In this document: piece after piece, positions 1 through 12,866 of the stretch
How positions within the stretch are numbered: position 1 is the first letter of the stretch
Layout: each line of letters starts with the position of its first letter
The notes under the pieces: generated by a model
What the model was told of the DNA's origin: nothing
The model's database searches: none
Seen by the model: the letters and a program-made list of their open reading frames with translations, nothing else
Source: Diplolepis rosae
Lineage: Eukaryota; Arthropoda; Insecta; Hymenoptera; Diplolepididae
Assembly: GCA_030998225.1 (NCBI GenBank)
Contig: JAPYXD010000743.1
Coordinates: 806,001 to 870,000, forward strand
DNA: 64,000 nt
Direction: 5' to 3'
Translations under genes and position numbers: made by a program

Positions 1-3000
1 CCCTGGGGAAGATGTATTTTAGGCACCTGGATTAGTAGATATAATTTTCAAAATGACGGGATCTCTAAAATATCAACTAGGTATCTTAAATTTCAGTTCT
101 CAGCTTAAGTTCCCTGAGGAAGATGTTTTTAAAGCAAATGGACTACTAAATATAACTTTCAAAATGACTAGATTTCTAAAATATGTACTAGGTATCATAA
201 ATTTCAGTTGACAGCTTAAGTTCCTTGAAGAAGATGTATTTTAAGCACTTGGACTACTAGATATAATTTTTAGAATGACTGCACCACTAAAATACCATTC
301 GGATATGTTAAATTTTAGTTCTCAGCTTAAGTTCCCTGAGGAAGATGTTTTTTAAGCACCTGGACTACTAAATATAATTTTTGAAAATGGTGAGATCTCT
401 AAAATATGTACTAGGTATCATAAATTTCAGTTGACAGCTTAAGTTCCTTGAGGAAGATGTATTTTAGGCACTTGGACTACTAGATATAATTTTTAGAATG
501 ACTGGACCACTGAAATACCATTCGGATATGTTAAATTTCAGTTCTCAGCTTAAGTTCCCTGAGGAAGATGTATTTTAGGCACTTGGACTACTAAATATAA
601 TTTTTAAAATGCCGAGATCTCTAAAATATGTACTAGGTATCGTAATTTTCAGTTCTCAGCTTAAGTTCCCTGAGGAAGATACTTTTTAAGCACCTGGACT
701 ACTAGATATAACTTTCAAAATGACTAGATCTCTAAAATATAAACTATTTATCTTAAATTTCAGTACTGAGCTTAAGTTCCCTGAGAAAGATGTCTTTTAA
801 GCACCTGGACTACTAAATATAACTTTCAAAATGACTAGATCTCTAAAATATAAACTATTTATCTTAATTTTCTCAGCTTAAGTTTCCTCAGGAAGATGTT
901 TTTTAAGCACCCGCAAGACTAGATATAATTTTCAAAATGACAGGATCTCTAAAATATATCCATGTATCTTAAATATCTGTTCTCAGATTAAGTTCCCTGA
1001 GGAAGATGTTTTTTAAACACCTGTATTACTTGATATAATTTTCAAAATGACAGGACCTCTAAAATATAAACTGGGTATCTTACAATTTCAGTTCTCAGCA
1101 AAAGTTCCCTAAGGAAGATGTTTTTTAAACACCTGGATTACTTGATATAATTTTCAAACTGACAGGATCTCTAAAATATAAACTAGTTATCTTAAATTTC
1201 AGTTCTCAGCTTATGTTCCCTGAGGAAGATGTTTTTTAAGCACCTGGACTACTAGATATAATTTTCAAAATGACAGGATCTCTAAAATATATCCAGGTAT
1301 CTTAAATATCTGTTCTCAGCTTAAGTTCCCTGAGGAAGATGTTTTTTAAACACCTGGATTACTTGATATAATTTTCAAAATGACAGGACCTCTAAAATAT
1401 AAACTGGGTATCTTAAATTTCAGTTGTCAGCTTAAGTCCACTGAGAATTATGTTTTTTAAAAACCTGGACCATTGGATTTAATATTCAAAATGACAGGAT
1501 CTCTAAAATGTAAACTATGTATCTTAAATTTGAGTTCTCAGCTTAATTTCCCTGATGAAGATGTTTTTTAAGCACCTGGATTACTAGATATAACTTTCAA
1601 AATTACAGGATCTCTTAAATATAAACCAGGTACCTTAAATATCTGTTCTCAGCTTAAGTTCCCTGAGGAAGATGCATTTTAGGCACCTGGATTACTAGAT
1701 ATAATTTTCAAAATGACGTGATCTATACAATATAAACTAGGTATCTTAATTTTTAGTTCTCAGCTTAAGTTCCCTGAGGAAGATGTTTTTTAAGCACCTG
1801 GAATAATATAATTAACTTTAAAAATGACTAGATCTCTAAAATATAAACTAGGTATCTTGATTTTCAGTTCTCAGCTTAAGTTCCCTGAGGAAGATGTATT
1901 TTAGGCATTTGGACTACTAAATATAGTTTTCTAAAATGACGGGATCTCTAAAATATATACTAGGTATCTTAAATTTCAGTTCTCAGCTAAAGTTCCCTGA
2001 GGAAGATGTTTTTTAAACACCTGGATTACTAAATATAACTTTCAAAATGACAGGATCTCTAAAATATAAACTATGTATCTTAAATTTCAGTTCTCAGCTT
2101 AAGTTCCCTGAGGAAGATGTATTTTAGGCACCTGGATTACTAGATATAATTTTCAAAATGACGGGATCTCTAAAAGATCAACTAGGTATCTTAATTTTCA
2201 GTTCTCAGCTTAAGTTCCCTGAGGAAGATGTTTTTTAAGCACCTGGACTACTAAATATAACTTTCAAAATGACTAGATCTCTAAAATATGTACTAGGTAT
2301 CATAAATTTAAGTTGACAGCTTAAGATCCATGAGGAAGATGTATTTTAGGCACTTGGACTACTAGATATAATTTCTAGAATGACTGGACCACTGAAATAC
2401 CATTCGGATATGTTAAATTTTAGTTCTCAGCTTAAGTTCCCTGAGGAAGATGTTTTTTAAGAAACTGGACTACTAAATATAATTTTTGAAAATGGTGAGA
2501 TCTCTAAAATATGTACTAGGTATCATAAATTTCAGTTGACAGCTTAAGTTCCTTGAGGAAGATGTATTTTAGGCACTTGGACTACTAGATATAATTTCTA
2601 GAATGACTGGACCACTGAAATACCATACGGATATGTTAAATTTTAGTTCTCAGCTTAAGTTCCCTGAGGAAGATGTATTTTAGGCACTTGGACTACTAAA
2701 CATAATTTTTAAAATGCCGAGATCTCTAAAATATATACTAGATATCTTAATTTTCAGTTCTCAGCTTAAGTTCCCTGAGGAAGATGGTTTCTAAGCACCT
2801 GGACTTCTAGATATAACTTTCAAAATGACTAGATTTCTAAAATATAAACTATTTATCATAATTTTCAGTCCTCAGCTTAAGTTCCCTGAGGAAGATGTCT
2901 TTTAAGCACCTGGACTACTAAATATAACTTTCAAAATGACAGGATCTCTTAAATATAAACCAGGTACCTTAAATATCTGTTCTCAGCTTAAGTTCCCTGA

Positions 3001-5994
3001 GGAAGATGTTTTTTAAACACCTGGATTACTTGATATAATTTTCGAAATGACAGGACCTCTAAAATATAAACTGGGTATCTTAAATTTCAGTTTTCAGCTT
3101 AAGTCCACTGAGAATTATGTTTTTTATGAACCTGGACCATTGGATTTAATATTCAAAATGACAGGATCTCTAAAATATAAACTATGTATCTTAAATTTGA
3201 GTTCTCAGCTTAATGTCCCTGAGGAAGATGTTTTTTAAGCACCTGGATTACTAAATATAACTTTCAAAATGACAGGATCTCTTAAATATAAACCAGGTAC
3301 CTTAAATATCTGTTCTCAGCTTAAGTTCCCTGAGGAAGATGTATTTTATGCACCTGGAATACTATAAATAATTTTCAAAATGACGGGATCTCTAAAATAA
3401 CAACTAGGTATCTTAATTTTCAGTTCTCAGCTTAAGTTCCCTGAGGAAGATGGTTTTCAAGCACCTGGGCTACTAGATATAATTTATAAAATGCCGAGAT
3501 GTCTAAAATATGTACTAGGTATCTTAATTTTTAGTTCTCAGCTTAAGTTCCCTGAGGAAGATGGTTTTTAAGCACCTGGACTACTAAATATAATTTTTAA
3601 AATGATGAGATCTCTAAAATATGTACTAGGTATCTTAATTTTCAGTTCTCAGCTTAAGTTCCCTGAGGAAGATGTTTTTTAAGCACCTGGACTACTAAAT
3701 ATAATTTTTGAAAATGGTGAGATCTCTAAAATATGTACTAGGTATCATAAATTTCAGTTGACAGCTTAAGTTCCTTGAGGAAGATGTATTTTAGGCACTT
3801 GGACTACTAGATATAATTTCTAGAATGACTGGACCACTGAAATACCATTCGGATATGTTAAATTTTAGTTCTCAGCTTAAGTTCCCTGAGGAAGATGTAT
3901 TTTAGGCACTTGGACTACTAAATATAATTTTTAAAATGCCGAGATCTCTAAAATATATACTAGGTATCTTAATTTTCAGTTCTCAGCTTAAGTTCCCTGA
4001 GGAAGATGGTTTTTAAGCACCTGGACTACTAGATATAATTTTCAAAATGACGGGATCTCTAAAATATAATCCAGGTATCCTTAATTTCAGTTCTCAGCTT
4101 AAGTTCCCTGAGGAAAATGTTTTTTAAGCACCTGGACTACTAATAATAATTTTTAAAATGGCGAGATCTCTAAAATATGTACTCTGTAGCTTAATTTTCA
4201 GTTATCAGCTTAAGTTCCCTGAGGAAGATGTTTTTCAAGCACCTGGGCTACTAGATATAATTTATAAAATGCCGAGATGTCTAAAATATGTACTAGGTAT
4301 CTTAATTTTTAGTTCTCAGCTTAAGTTCCCTGAGGAAGATGGTTTTTAAGCACCTGGACTACTAAATATAATTTTTGAAAATGGTGAGATCTCTAAAATA
4401 TGAACTAGGTATCTTAATTTTTAGTTCTCAGCTTAAGTTCCCTGAGGAAGATGGTTTTTAAGCACCTGGACTACTAAATATAATTTTTGAAAATGGTGAG
4501 ATCTCTAAAATATGTACTAGGTATCATAAATTTCAGTTGACAGCTTAAGTTCCTTGAGGAAGATGTATTTTAGGCACTTGGACTACTAGATATAATTTCT
4601 AGAATGACTGGACCACTGAAATACCATTCGGTTATGTTAAATTTTAGTTCTCAGCTTAAGTTCCCTGAGGAAGATGTATTTTAGGCACTTGGACTACTAA
4701 ATATAATTTTTAAAATGCCGAGATCTCTAAAATATATACTAGGTATCTTAATTTTCAGTTCTCAGCTTAAGTTCCCTGAGGAAGATGGTTTTTAAGCACC
4801 TGGACTACTAGATATAATTTTCAAAATGACGGGATCTCTAAAATATAATCCAGGTATCCTTAATTTCAGTTCTCAGCTTAAGTTCCCTGAGGAAAATGTT
4901 TTTTAAGCACCTGGACTACTAGATATAATTTATAAAATGCCGAGATGTCTAAAATATGTACTAGGTATCTTAATTTTCAGTACTCAGCTTAAGTTCCCTC
5001 AGGAAGATGTATCTTAGGCTCTTGGACTACTAAATATAATTTTTAAAATGATGAGATCTCTAAAATATGCACTAGGTATCATAAATTTCAGTTCTCAGCT
5101 TAAGTTCCCTGAGGAAGTTGTATTTTGGGCACTTGGACTACTAAATATAATTTTTAAAATGACGAGATCTCTAAAATATGTACTAGGTATCTTAATTTTC
5201 AGTTCTCAGCTTAAGTTCCCTGAGGAAGATGGTTTTTAAGCACCTGGACTACTAGATATAATTTTCAAAATGACGGGATCTCTAAAATATAATCCAGGTA
5301 TCCTTAATTTCAGTTTTCAGCTTAAGTTCCCTGAGGAAGATGTTTTTCAAGCACCTGGGCTACTAGATATAATTTATAAAATGCCGAGATGTCTAAAATA
5401 TGTACTAGGTATCTTAATTTTTAGTTCTCAGCTTAAGTTCCCTGAGGAAGATGGTTTTTAAGCACCTGGACTACTAAATATTATTTTTAAAATGATGAGA
5501 TCTCTAAAATATGAACTAGGTCTCTTAATTTTCAGTTCTCAGCTTCAGTTCCTTGTGGAAGATGTATTTTAGGCACTTGGACTACTAGCTATAATTTTTA
5601 AAATGCCGAGATCTCTAAAATATATACTAGATATCTTAATTTTCCGTTCTCAGCGTCAGTGCCTTGTGGAAGATGTATTTTCGGCACTTGGACTACTAGA
5701 TATAATTTTCAAAACGACGCGATCTCTAAAAGATGAACTAGGTATCTTAATTTTCAGTTCTCAGCTTAAATTCCCTGAGGAAGATGTTTTTTAAGCACCT
5801 GTATTACTTGATATAATTTTCAAAATGACAGGACCTCTAAAATATAAACTGGGTATCTTAAATTTTAGTTCTCAGCAAAAGTTCCCTGAGGAAGATGTTT
5901 TTTAAACACCTGGATTACTAAATATAACTTTCAAAATGACAGGATCTCTTAAATATAAACCAGGTACCTTAAATATCTGTTCTCAGCTTAAGTT
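1..5994 (+). repeat. Higher-order repeat unit of about 5,994 bp (54 monomers)
   Basis: The first bases of the window (CCCTGGGGAAGATGTATTTT and on) recur at 5,995, an offset of 5,994 = 54 x 111. The order of monomer subtypes after both points is the same. A distinctive variant with TTTTTATGAACCTGGACC lies near 3,120 and again near 9,118. The small drift in offset (5,998 there) is explained by few-base indels. The second unit is cut short by the palindrome at 11,021. Confidence 0.8.
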
Positions 5995-8900
5995 CCCTGG
6001 GGAAGATGTATTTTAGGCACCTGGATTAGTAGATATAATTTTCAAAATGACGGGATCTCTAAAATATCAACTAGGTATCTTAATTTTCAGTTCTCAGCTT
6101 AAGTTCCCTGAGGAAGATGTTTTTTAAGCACCTGGACTACTAAATATAACTTTCAAAATGACTAGATTTCTAAAATATGTACTAGGTATCATAAATTTCA
6201 GTTGACAGCTTAAGTTCCATGAGGAAGATGTATTTTAGGCACTTGGACTACTAGATATAATTTCTAGAATGACTGGACCACTGAAATACCATTCGGATAT
6301 GTTAAATTTTAGTTCTCAGCTTAAGTTCCCTGAGGAAGATGTTTTTTAAGCACCTGGACTACTAAATATAATTTTTGAAAATGGTGAGATCTCTAAAATA
6401 TGTACTAGGTATCATAAATTTCAGTTGACAGCTTAAGTTCCTTGAGGAAGATGTATTTTAGGCACTTGGACTACTAGATATAATTTTTAGAATGACTGGA
6501 CCACTGAAATACCATTCGGATATGTTAAATTTCAGTTCTCAGCTTAAGTTTCCTGAGGAAGATGTATTTTAGGCACTTGGACTACTAAATATAATTTTTA
6601 AAATGCCGAGATCTCTAAAATATGTGCTAGGTATCGTAATTTTCAGTTCTCAGCTTAAGTTCCCTGAGGAAGATGTTTTTTAAGCAGCTGGAATACTAAA
6701 TATAACTTTCAAAATGACAGGATCTCTAAAATATAAACTAAGTATCTTAAATTTCAGTACACAGCTTAAGTTCCATGAGGAATATGTCTTTTAAGCACCT
6801 GGACTCCTAAATATAACTTACAAAATGACTAGATCTCTAAAATATAAACTATTTATCTTAATTTTCAGTTCTCAGCTTAAGTTTCCTCAGGAAGATGTTT
6901 TTTAAGCACCCGCAAGACTAGATATAATTTTCAAAATGACAGGATCTCTAAAATATATCCATGTATCTTAAATATCTGTTCTCAGATTAAGTTCCCTGAG
7001 GAAGATGTTTTTTAAACACCTGTATTACTTGATATAATTTTCAAAATGACAGGATCTCTAAAATATAAACTGGGTATCTTAAATTTCAGTTCTCAGCAAA
7101 AGTTCCCTGAGGAAGATGTTTTTTAAACACCTGGATTACTTGATATAATTTTCAAACTGACAGGATCTCTAAAATATAAACTAGGTATCTTAAATTTCAG
7201 TTCTCAGCTTATGTTCCCTGAGGAAGATGTTTTTAAGCACCTGGACTACTAGATATAATTTACAAAATGACAGGATCTCTAAAATATATCCAGGTATCTT
7301 AAATATCTGTTCTCAGCTTAAGTTCCCCTGAGGAAGATGTTTTTTAAACACCTGGATTACTTGATATAATTTTCAAAATGACAGGACCTCTAAAATATAA
7401 ACTGGGTATCTTAAATTTCAGTTGTCAGCTTAAGTCCACTGAGAATTATGTTTTTTAAAATCCTGGACCATTGGATTTAATATTCAAAATGACAGGATCT
7501 CTAAAATGTAAACTATGTATCTTAAATTTGAGTTCTCAGCTTAATGTCCCTGATGAAGATGTTTTTAAGCACCTGGATAACTAAATATAACTTTCAAAAT
7601 TACAGGATCTCTTAAATATAAACCAGGTACCTTAAATATCTGTTCTCAGCTTAAGTTCCCTGAGGAAGATGCATTTTAGGCACCTGGATTACTAGATATA
7701 ATTTTCAAAATGACGGGATCTCTAAAATATCAACTAGGTATCTTAATTTTTAGTTCTCAGCTTAAGTTCCCTGAGGAAGATGTTTTTTAAGCACCTGGAC
7801 TACTAAATATAGTTTTCAAAATGACTAGATCTCTAAAATATAAACTAGGTATCTTGATTTTCAGTTCTCAGCTTAAGTTCCCTGAGGAAGATGTATTTTA
7901 GGCACTTGGACTACTAAATATAGTTTTCTAATATGACGGGATCTCTAAAATATATACTAGGTATCTTAAATTTCAGTTCTCAGCTAAAGTTCCCTGAGGA
8001 AGATGTTTTTTAAACACCTGGATTACTAAATATAACTTTCAAAATGACAGGATCTCTAAAATATAAACTATGTATCTTTAATATCTGTTCTCAGCTTAAG
8101 TTGCCTGAGGAAGATGTTTTTTAAGCATCTGGACGACTAGATATAATTTTCAAAATGACGGGATCTCTAAAATATTAACTAGGTATCATAAATTTCAGTT
8201 CTCAGCTTAAGTTCCCTGAGGAAGATGTTTTTATTGCACCTGTGCTCCTAAATATAATTTTAAAAATGACTAGATCTCTAAAATATGTACTAGGTATCAT
8301 AAATTTAAGTTGACAGCTTAAGTTCCCTGAGGAAGATGTATTTTAGGCACTTGGACTACTAGATCTAAAGTTAAGACTGAATGGTCCATTGAAATACTAT
8401 TCAGATATGTTAAATTTTTAGTTCTCAGCTTAAGTTCCATGAGGAAGATGTTTTTTAAGCACCTGGACTACTAAATATAATTTTTGAAAATGATGAGATC
8501 TCTAAAATATGTACTAGGTATCATAAATTTCAGTTGACAGCTTAAGTTCCTTGAGGAAGATGTATTTTAGGCACTTGGACTACAAGATATAATTTTTAGA
8601 ATGACTGGACCACTGAAATACCATACGGATATGTTAAATTTTAGTTCTCAGCTTAAGTTCCCTGAGGAAGATGTATTTTAGGCACTTGGACTACTAAATA
8701 TAATTTTTAAAATGCCGAGATCTCTAAAATATATACTAGATATCTTAATTTTCAGTTCTCAGCTTAAGTTCCCTGAGGAAGATGGTTTCTAAGCACCTGG
8801 ACTTCTAGATATAACTTTCAAAATGACTAGATTTCTAAAATATAAACTATTTATCTTAATTTTCAGTCCTCAGCTTAAGTTCCCTGAGGAAGATGTTTTT

Positions 8901-11020
8901 TAAGAACCTGGACTACTAAATATAATTTTAAAAATGACAGGATCTCTTAAATATAAACCAGGTATCTTGAATATCTTTTCTCAGCTAAAGTTCCCTGAGG
9001 AAGATGTTTTTTAAACACCTGGATTACTTGATATAATTTTCAAAATGACAGGACCTCTAAAATATAAACTGGGTATCTTAAATTTCAGTTTTCAGCTTAA
9101 GTCCACTGAGAATTATGTTTTTTATGAACCTGGACCATTGGATTTAATATTCAAAATGACAGGATCTCTAAAATATAAACTATGTATCGTAAATATTAGT
9201 TCTCGGCTTAATATCCCTGAGGAAGATGTTTTTTAAGCACCTGGAATAATAGATATAACTTTCAAAATGACAGGATCTCTTAAATATAAACCAGGTACCT
9301 TAAATATCTGTTCTCAGCTTAAGTTCCCTGAGGAAGATGTATTTTAGGCACCTGGACTACTAGATATAATTTTCAAAATGACGGGATCTCTAAAATATGA
9401 ACTAGGTATCTCAAATTTCAGTTCTAAGCTTAAGTGCCCTGAGGAAGATGTTTTTTAAGCACCTGGACTACTAAATATAACTGTCAATATTACAAGATCT
9501 CTGAAATATGAACTAGGTTTCTTAATTTTCAGTTCTCAGCTTAAGTTCCCTGAGGAAGATGTTTTTTGAGCACCTGGACTACTAGATATAATTTTCAAAA
9601 TGACGGGATCTCTAAAATATATACTAGGTATCTTAAATTTCAGTTCTCAGCTAAAGTTCCCTGAGGAAGATGTTTTTTAAACACCTGGATTACTAAATAT
9701 AACTTTCAAAATGACTAGATCTCTAAAATATAAACTATTTATCTTAATTTTCAGTTCTCAGCTTAAGTTCTCTGAGGAAGAAGTTTTTTAAGAACCTGGA
9801 CCACTAGATTTAATATTCAAAATGACAGGATCTCTAAAATATAAACTATGTATCTTAAATTTCAGTTCTCAGCTTAAGTTCCCTGAGGAAGATGTATTTT
9901 AGGCACTTGGACTACTAAATATAGTTTTCTAAAATGACGGGAAATCTAAAATATATACTAGGTATCTTAAATTTCAGTTCTGAGCTTGAGTTCCCAGAGG
10001 AACATGTTTTTTAAGCACCTGGACTACTAAATATAAATTTCAAAATGACTAGATCTCTAAAATATAAACTAGGTATCTTGATTTTCAGTTCTCAGCTTAA
10101 GTTCCCTCAGGAAGATGTTTTTTAAACACCTGGATTACTAAATATAAATTTCAAAATGACGGGATCTCTACAATATAAACTGTGTATCTTAAATTTCAGT
10201 TCTCAGCTTAAGTTCCCTGAGGAAGAAGTTTTTTAAGAACCTGGACCACTAGATTTAATATTCAAAATGACAGGATCTCTAAAATATAAACTAGGTATCT
10301 TAAATTTCAGTTCTCAGCTTAAGTTCACTGAGGAAGATGTTTTTTAAACACCTGGATTACTTGATATAATTTTCAAAATGACAGGATCTCTAAAATATAA
10401 ACTGGGTATCTTAAATTTCAGTTCTCAGCTAAAGTTCCCTGAGGAAGATGTTTTTTAAACACCTGGATTACTTGATATAATTTTCAAAATGGCAGGATCT
10501 CTAAAATATATCCATGTATCTTAAATATCTGTTCTCAGCTTAAGTTCACTGAGGAAGATGTTTTTTAAACACCTGGATTACTTGATATAATTTTCATAAT
10601 GACAGGATCTCTAAAATATTAACCAGGTATCTTAAATATCTGTTTTCAGCTTAACTTCCCTGAGGAAGGTGTTTTTTAAACACCTGGAGTACTTGATGTA
10701 ATTTTCAAAATGACAGGACCTCTAAAATATAAACTGGGTATCTTAAATTTCAGTTTTCAGCTCAAGTTCCCTTAGAATTATTTTTTTTAAGAACCTGGAC
10801 CACTGGATTTAATATTCAAAATGACAGGATCTCTAAAATATAAACTAAACTTAAATTTCAGTTCTCAGCGTAAGTTCCCTGAGGAAGATGTATTTTAGGC
10901 ACTTGGACTACTAAATATAATTTTCAAAATGACAGGATCTCTAAAATATAAACCAGGTATCCTAAATATCTGTTCTCAGCTTAACTTCCCTGAGGAATGT
11001 TTATTTTAAGCACTTAGGTC
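1..11020 (+). repeat. 111-bp satellite array, block A (forward)
   Basis: About 99 head-to-tail monomers of 111 bp. Each carries recognisable blocks: CTGGACTACTAGATATAAT, AAAATGAC, GATCTCTAAAATAT, CTCAGCTTAAGTTCCCTGAG and GAAGATGTTTTTTAAGCAC. The array continues to the left edge of the window, so its start is not seen. Monomers differ from one another and fall into subtypes (for example ones with AAATTTCAGTTGACAGCTTAAG). These subtypes recur in fixed order, so there is higher-order structure. 111 is divisible by three, so reading frames stay in phase over neighbouring monomers; a few variants that lose the TAA in TTTTTTAAGCAC give spurious 63-codon frames. No gene is claimed here. Confidence 0.97.
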
Positions 11021-11640
11021 ACCTGGTTTACTTCTTACAATGACGATCTCTTTGAAAAATCATCACAAATACTTCTTCGCATTCAAAATATTATTTTTGC
11101 AGAATGCTTTAGTAACCTCATAAGAAATATATTCTTCGTGCCATCTGTTTATTTATTTTCTAAAAGCGTACCTACCTAACCGACTTTAACGCTTTTTTGA
11201 AACGATACACCACTCTTGTCTTCCTACATTGCATGCTGACATTAGTACGCTCTGAAATTGCTGTTTTTTTGGAGAAAATGTATTTTGGAGAATTTCGATT
11301 TTGGAAAATCGATACCCTACCCCATTTTGCTTGGTAGGGTATCGATAGCCAGAACTCGAATTTAACAGAAAAAAATTTTGTCAGAAGAACGCTAATTTCA
11401 GAGCGTACTAATGTCAGCATGCAATGTAGGAGGACAAGAGTGGTGTATGGTTTCAAAACAGCGTGAAAGTCGGTAAGGTAGGCAGGTTTTTAGAAAATAA
11501 AGAAACAGATGGTACAATGAATATATTTCTTATGAAATTACTAAAGTCAGCTAAAGTATTCTACGAAAATATTATTTTGAATGCAAAGAAGTATTAGTGA
11601 TGATTTTTAATAGAGCTCATCATTTTAAGAAGTAAACCAG
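11021..11640. repeat. Palindromic junction between forward and reverse satellite blocks
   Basis: Two arms of about 300 bp are inverted about a centre near 11,332, where ACCCTAC and its complement surround ATTTTGCTTGG. Both arms begin exactly where the satellite ends (GGTTTACTTCTTA on the left, AAGAAGTAAACC on the right). The arms are diverged, about 80-85% by eye. The same bordering sequence occurs a third time at 16,891-17,011 plus 18,168-18,370, so it is the regular border of the satellite rather than a random insert. No coding potential is claimed. Confidence 0.85.
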
Positions 11641-12780
11641 GGGATCTATGTGCTAAAAATACACCTTCCTCAGGGAACTTAAACTGAGAACCGATATTTA
11701 AGATACCTGGTTTATATTTTAGAGATCCTGTCATTTTGAAAATTATATTTAGTAGCCCAGGTGCTTCAAAAACATCTTCCTCAGGAAACTTAATGTGAGA
11801 ACTGAAAATTAGGATACCTAGTTCATATTTTAGACATCCAGTCATTTTGAAAATTATATAGTAGTCCAGGTGCTTTAAAAACATCTTCCTCAGGGAACTT
11901 AAGCTGATAACTAAAATTTATGATATCCGAAAGGTATTTCAGTGGTGCAGTCATTCTAAAAATTATATCTAGTAGTCCAAGTGCCTAAAATACATCTTCC
12001 TCAGGGAACTTAAGCTGAGAACTGATATTTATGATACCTAGTACATATTTTAGAGATCTGGTCATTTTAAAAATGATATGTAGTAGTCCAGGTGCTTAAC
12101 AAACATCTTCCTCAGGAAAGTTAAGCGGAGAACTGAAATTAAGGATACCTGGATTATATTTTAGAGATCCCGTCATTTTGAAAATTATATCTAGTAGTCC
12201 AGGTGCTTAAAAACCATCTTCCTCAGGGAACTCAAGCTGAGAACTGCAAAATTAAGATACCTAGTACATATTTTAGAGATCTCGTCATTTTAAAAATTAT
12301 ATTTAGTAGTCCAAGTGCCTAAAATACATCTTCCTCAGGAAACTTAATGTGAGAACTGAAAATTAGGATACCTAGTTCATATTTTAGACATCCAGTCATT
12401 TTAAAAATTATATTTAGTAGTCCAGGTGCTTAAAAAACATCTTCCTCAGGGAACTTAAGCTGAGAACTAAAATTTAAGATAACCGAATGGTATTTCAGTG
12501 GTCCAGTCATTCTAAAAATTATATCTAGTAGTCCAAGTGCCTAAAATACATCTTCCTCAGGGAACTTAAGCTGAGAACTGAAATCTATGATACATAGTAC
12601 ATATTTTAGAGAACTCGTCATTTTAAAAATTATATTTCGTGGTCCAATTGCCTAAAATACATCTTCCTCAGGGAACATAAGCTGAGAACTGAAATTTATG
12701 ATACCTAGTAAATATTTTAGAGATCTCGTCATTTTAAAAATTATATTTAGTAGTCCAGGTGCTTAAAATACATCTTCCTC
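11641..12780 (-). repeat. 111-bp satellite array, block B (reverse)
   Basis: About ten monomers of the same satellite on the opposite strand (GTGCTTAAAAAACATCTTCC, CTCAGGGAACTTAAGCTGAG, GTCATTTTGAAAATTATAT). The block joins the palindromic junction on its left and the 12,781-12,866 hairpin on its right. An 96-codon open frame in it is only in-phase satellite. Confidence 0.96.
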
Positions 12781-12866
12781 GAGGAAGTTGTGTTGCAAAC
12801 TGAAACTCATGACATCCTGATAATGGTGTAAATGTCATCAATTTCAGTTTGCAACACAACTTCCTC
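12781..12866. repeat. Short hairpin at the satellite strand-switch
   Basis: GAGGAAGTTGTGTTGCAAAC at 12,781 is answered by its perfect complement ending at 12,866, around a loop of about 36 bp that itself has TGACAT/ATGTCA. The satellite on both sides is also complementary, so the hairpin sits at the centre of a palindrome more than 2 kb across. The 25-bp arm sequence GTTGTGTTGCAAACTGAAA is not satellite. Confidence 0.9.

Noticed and set aside
11172..11456. 94-codon minus-strand frame
   Set aside because: Lies across the palindrome centre and is only present in this copy; the third border copy does not preserve it.
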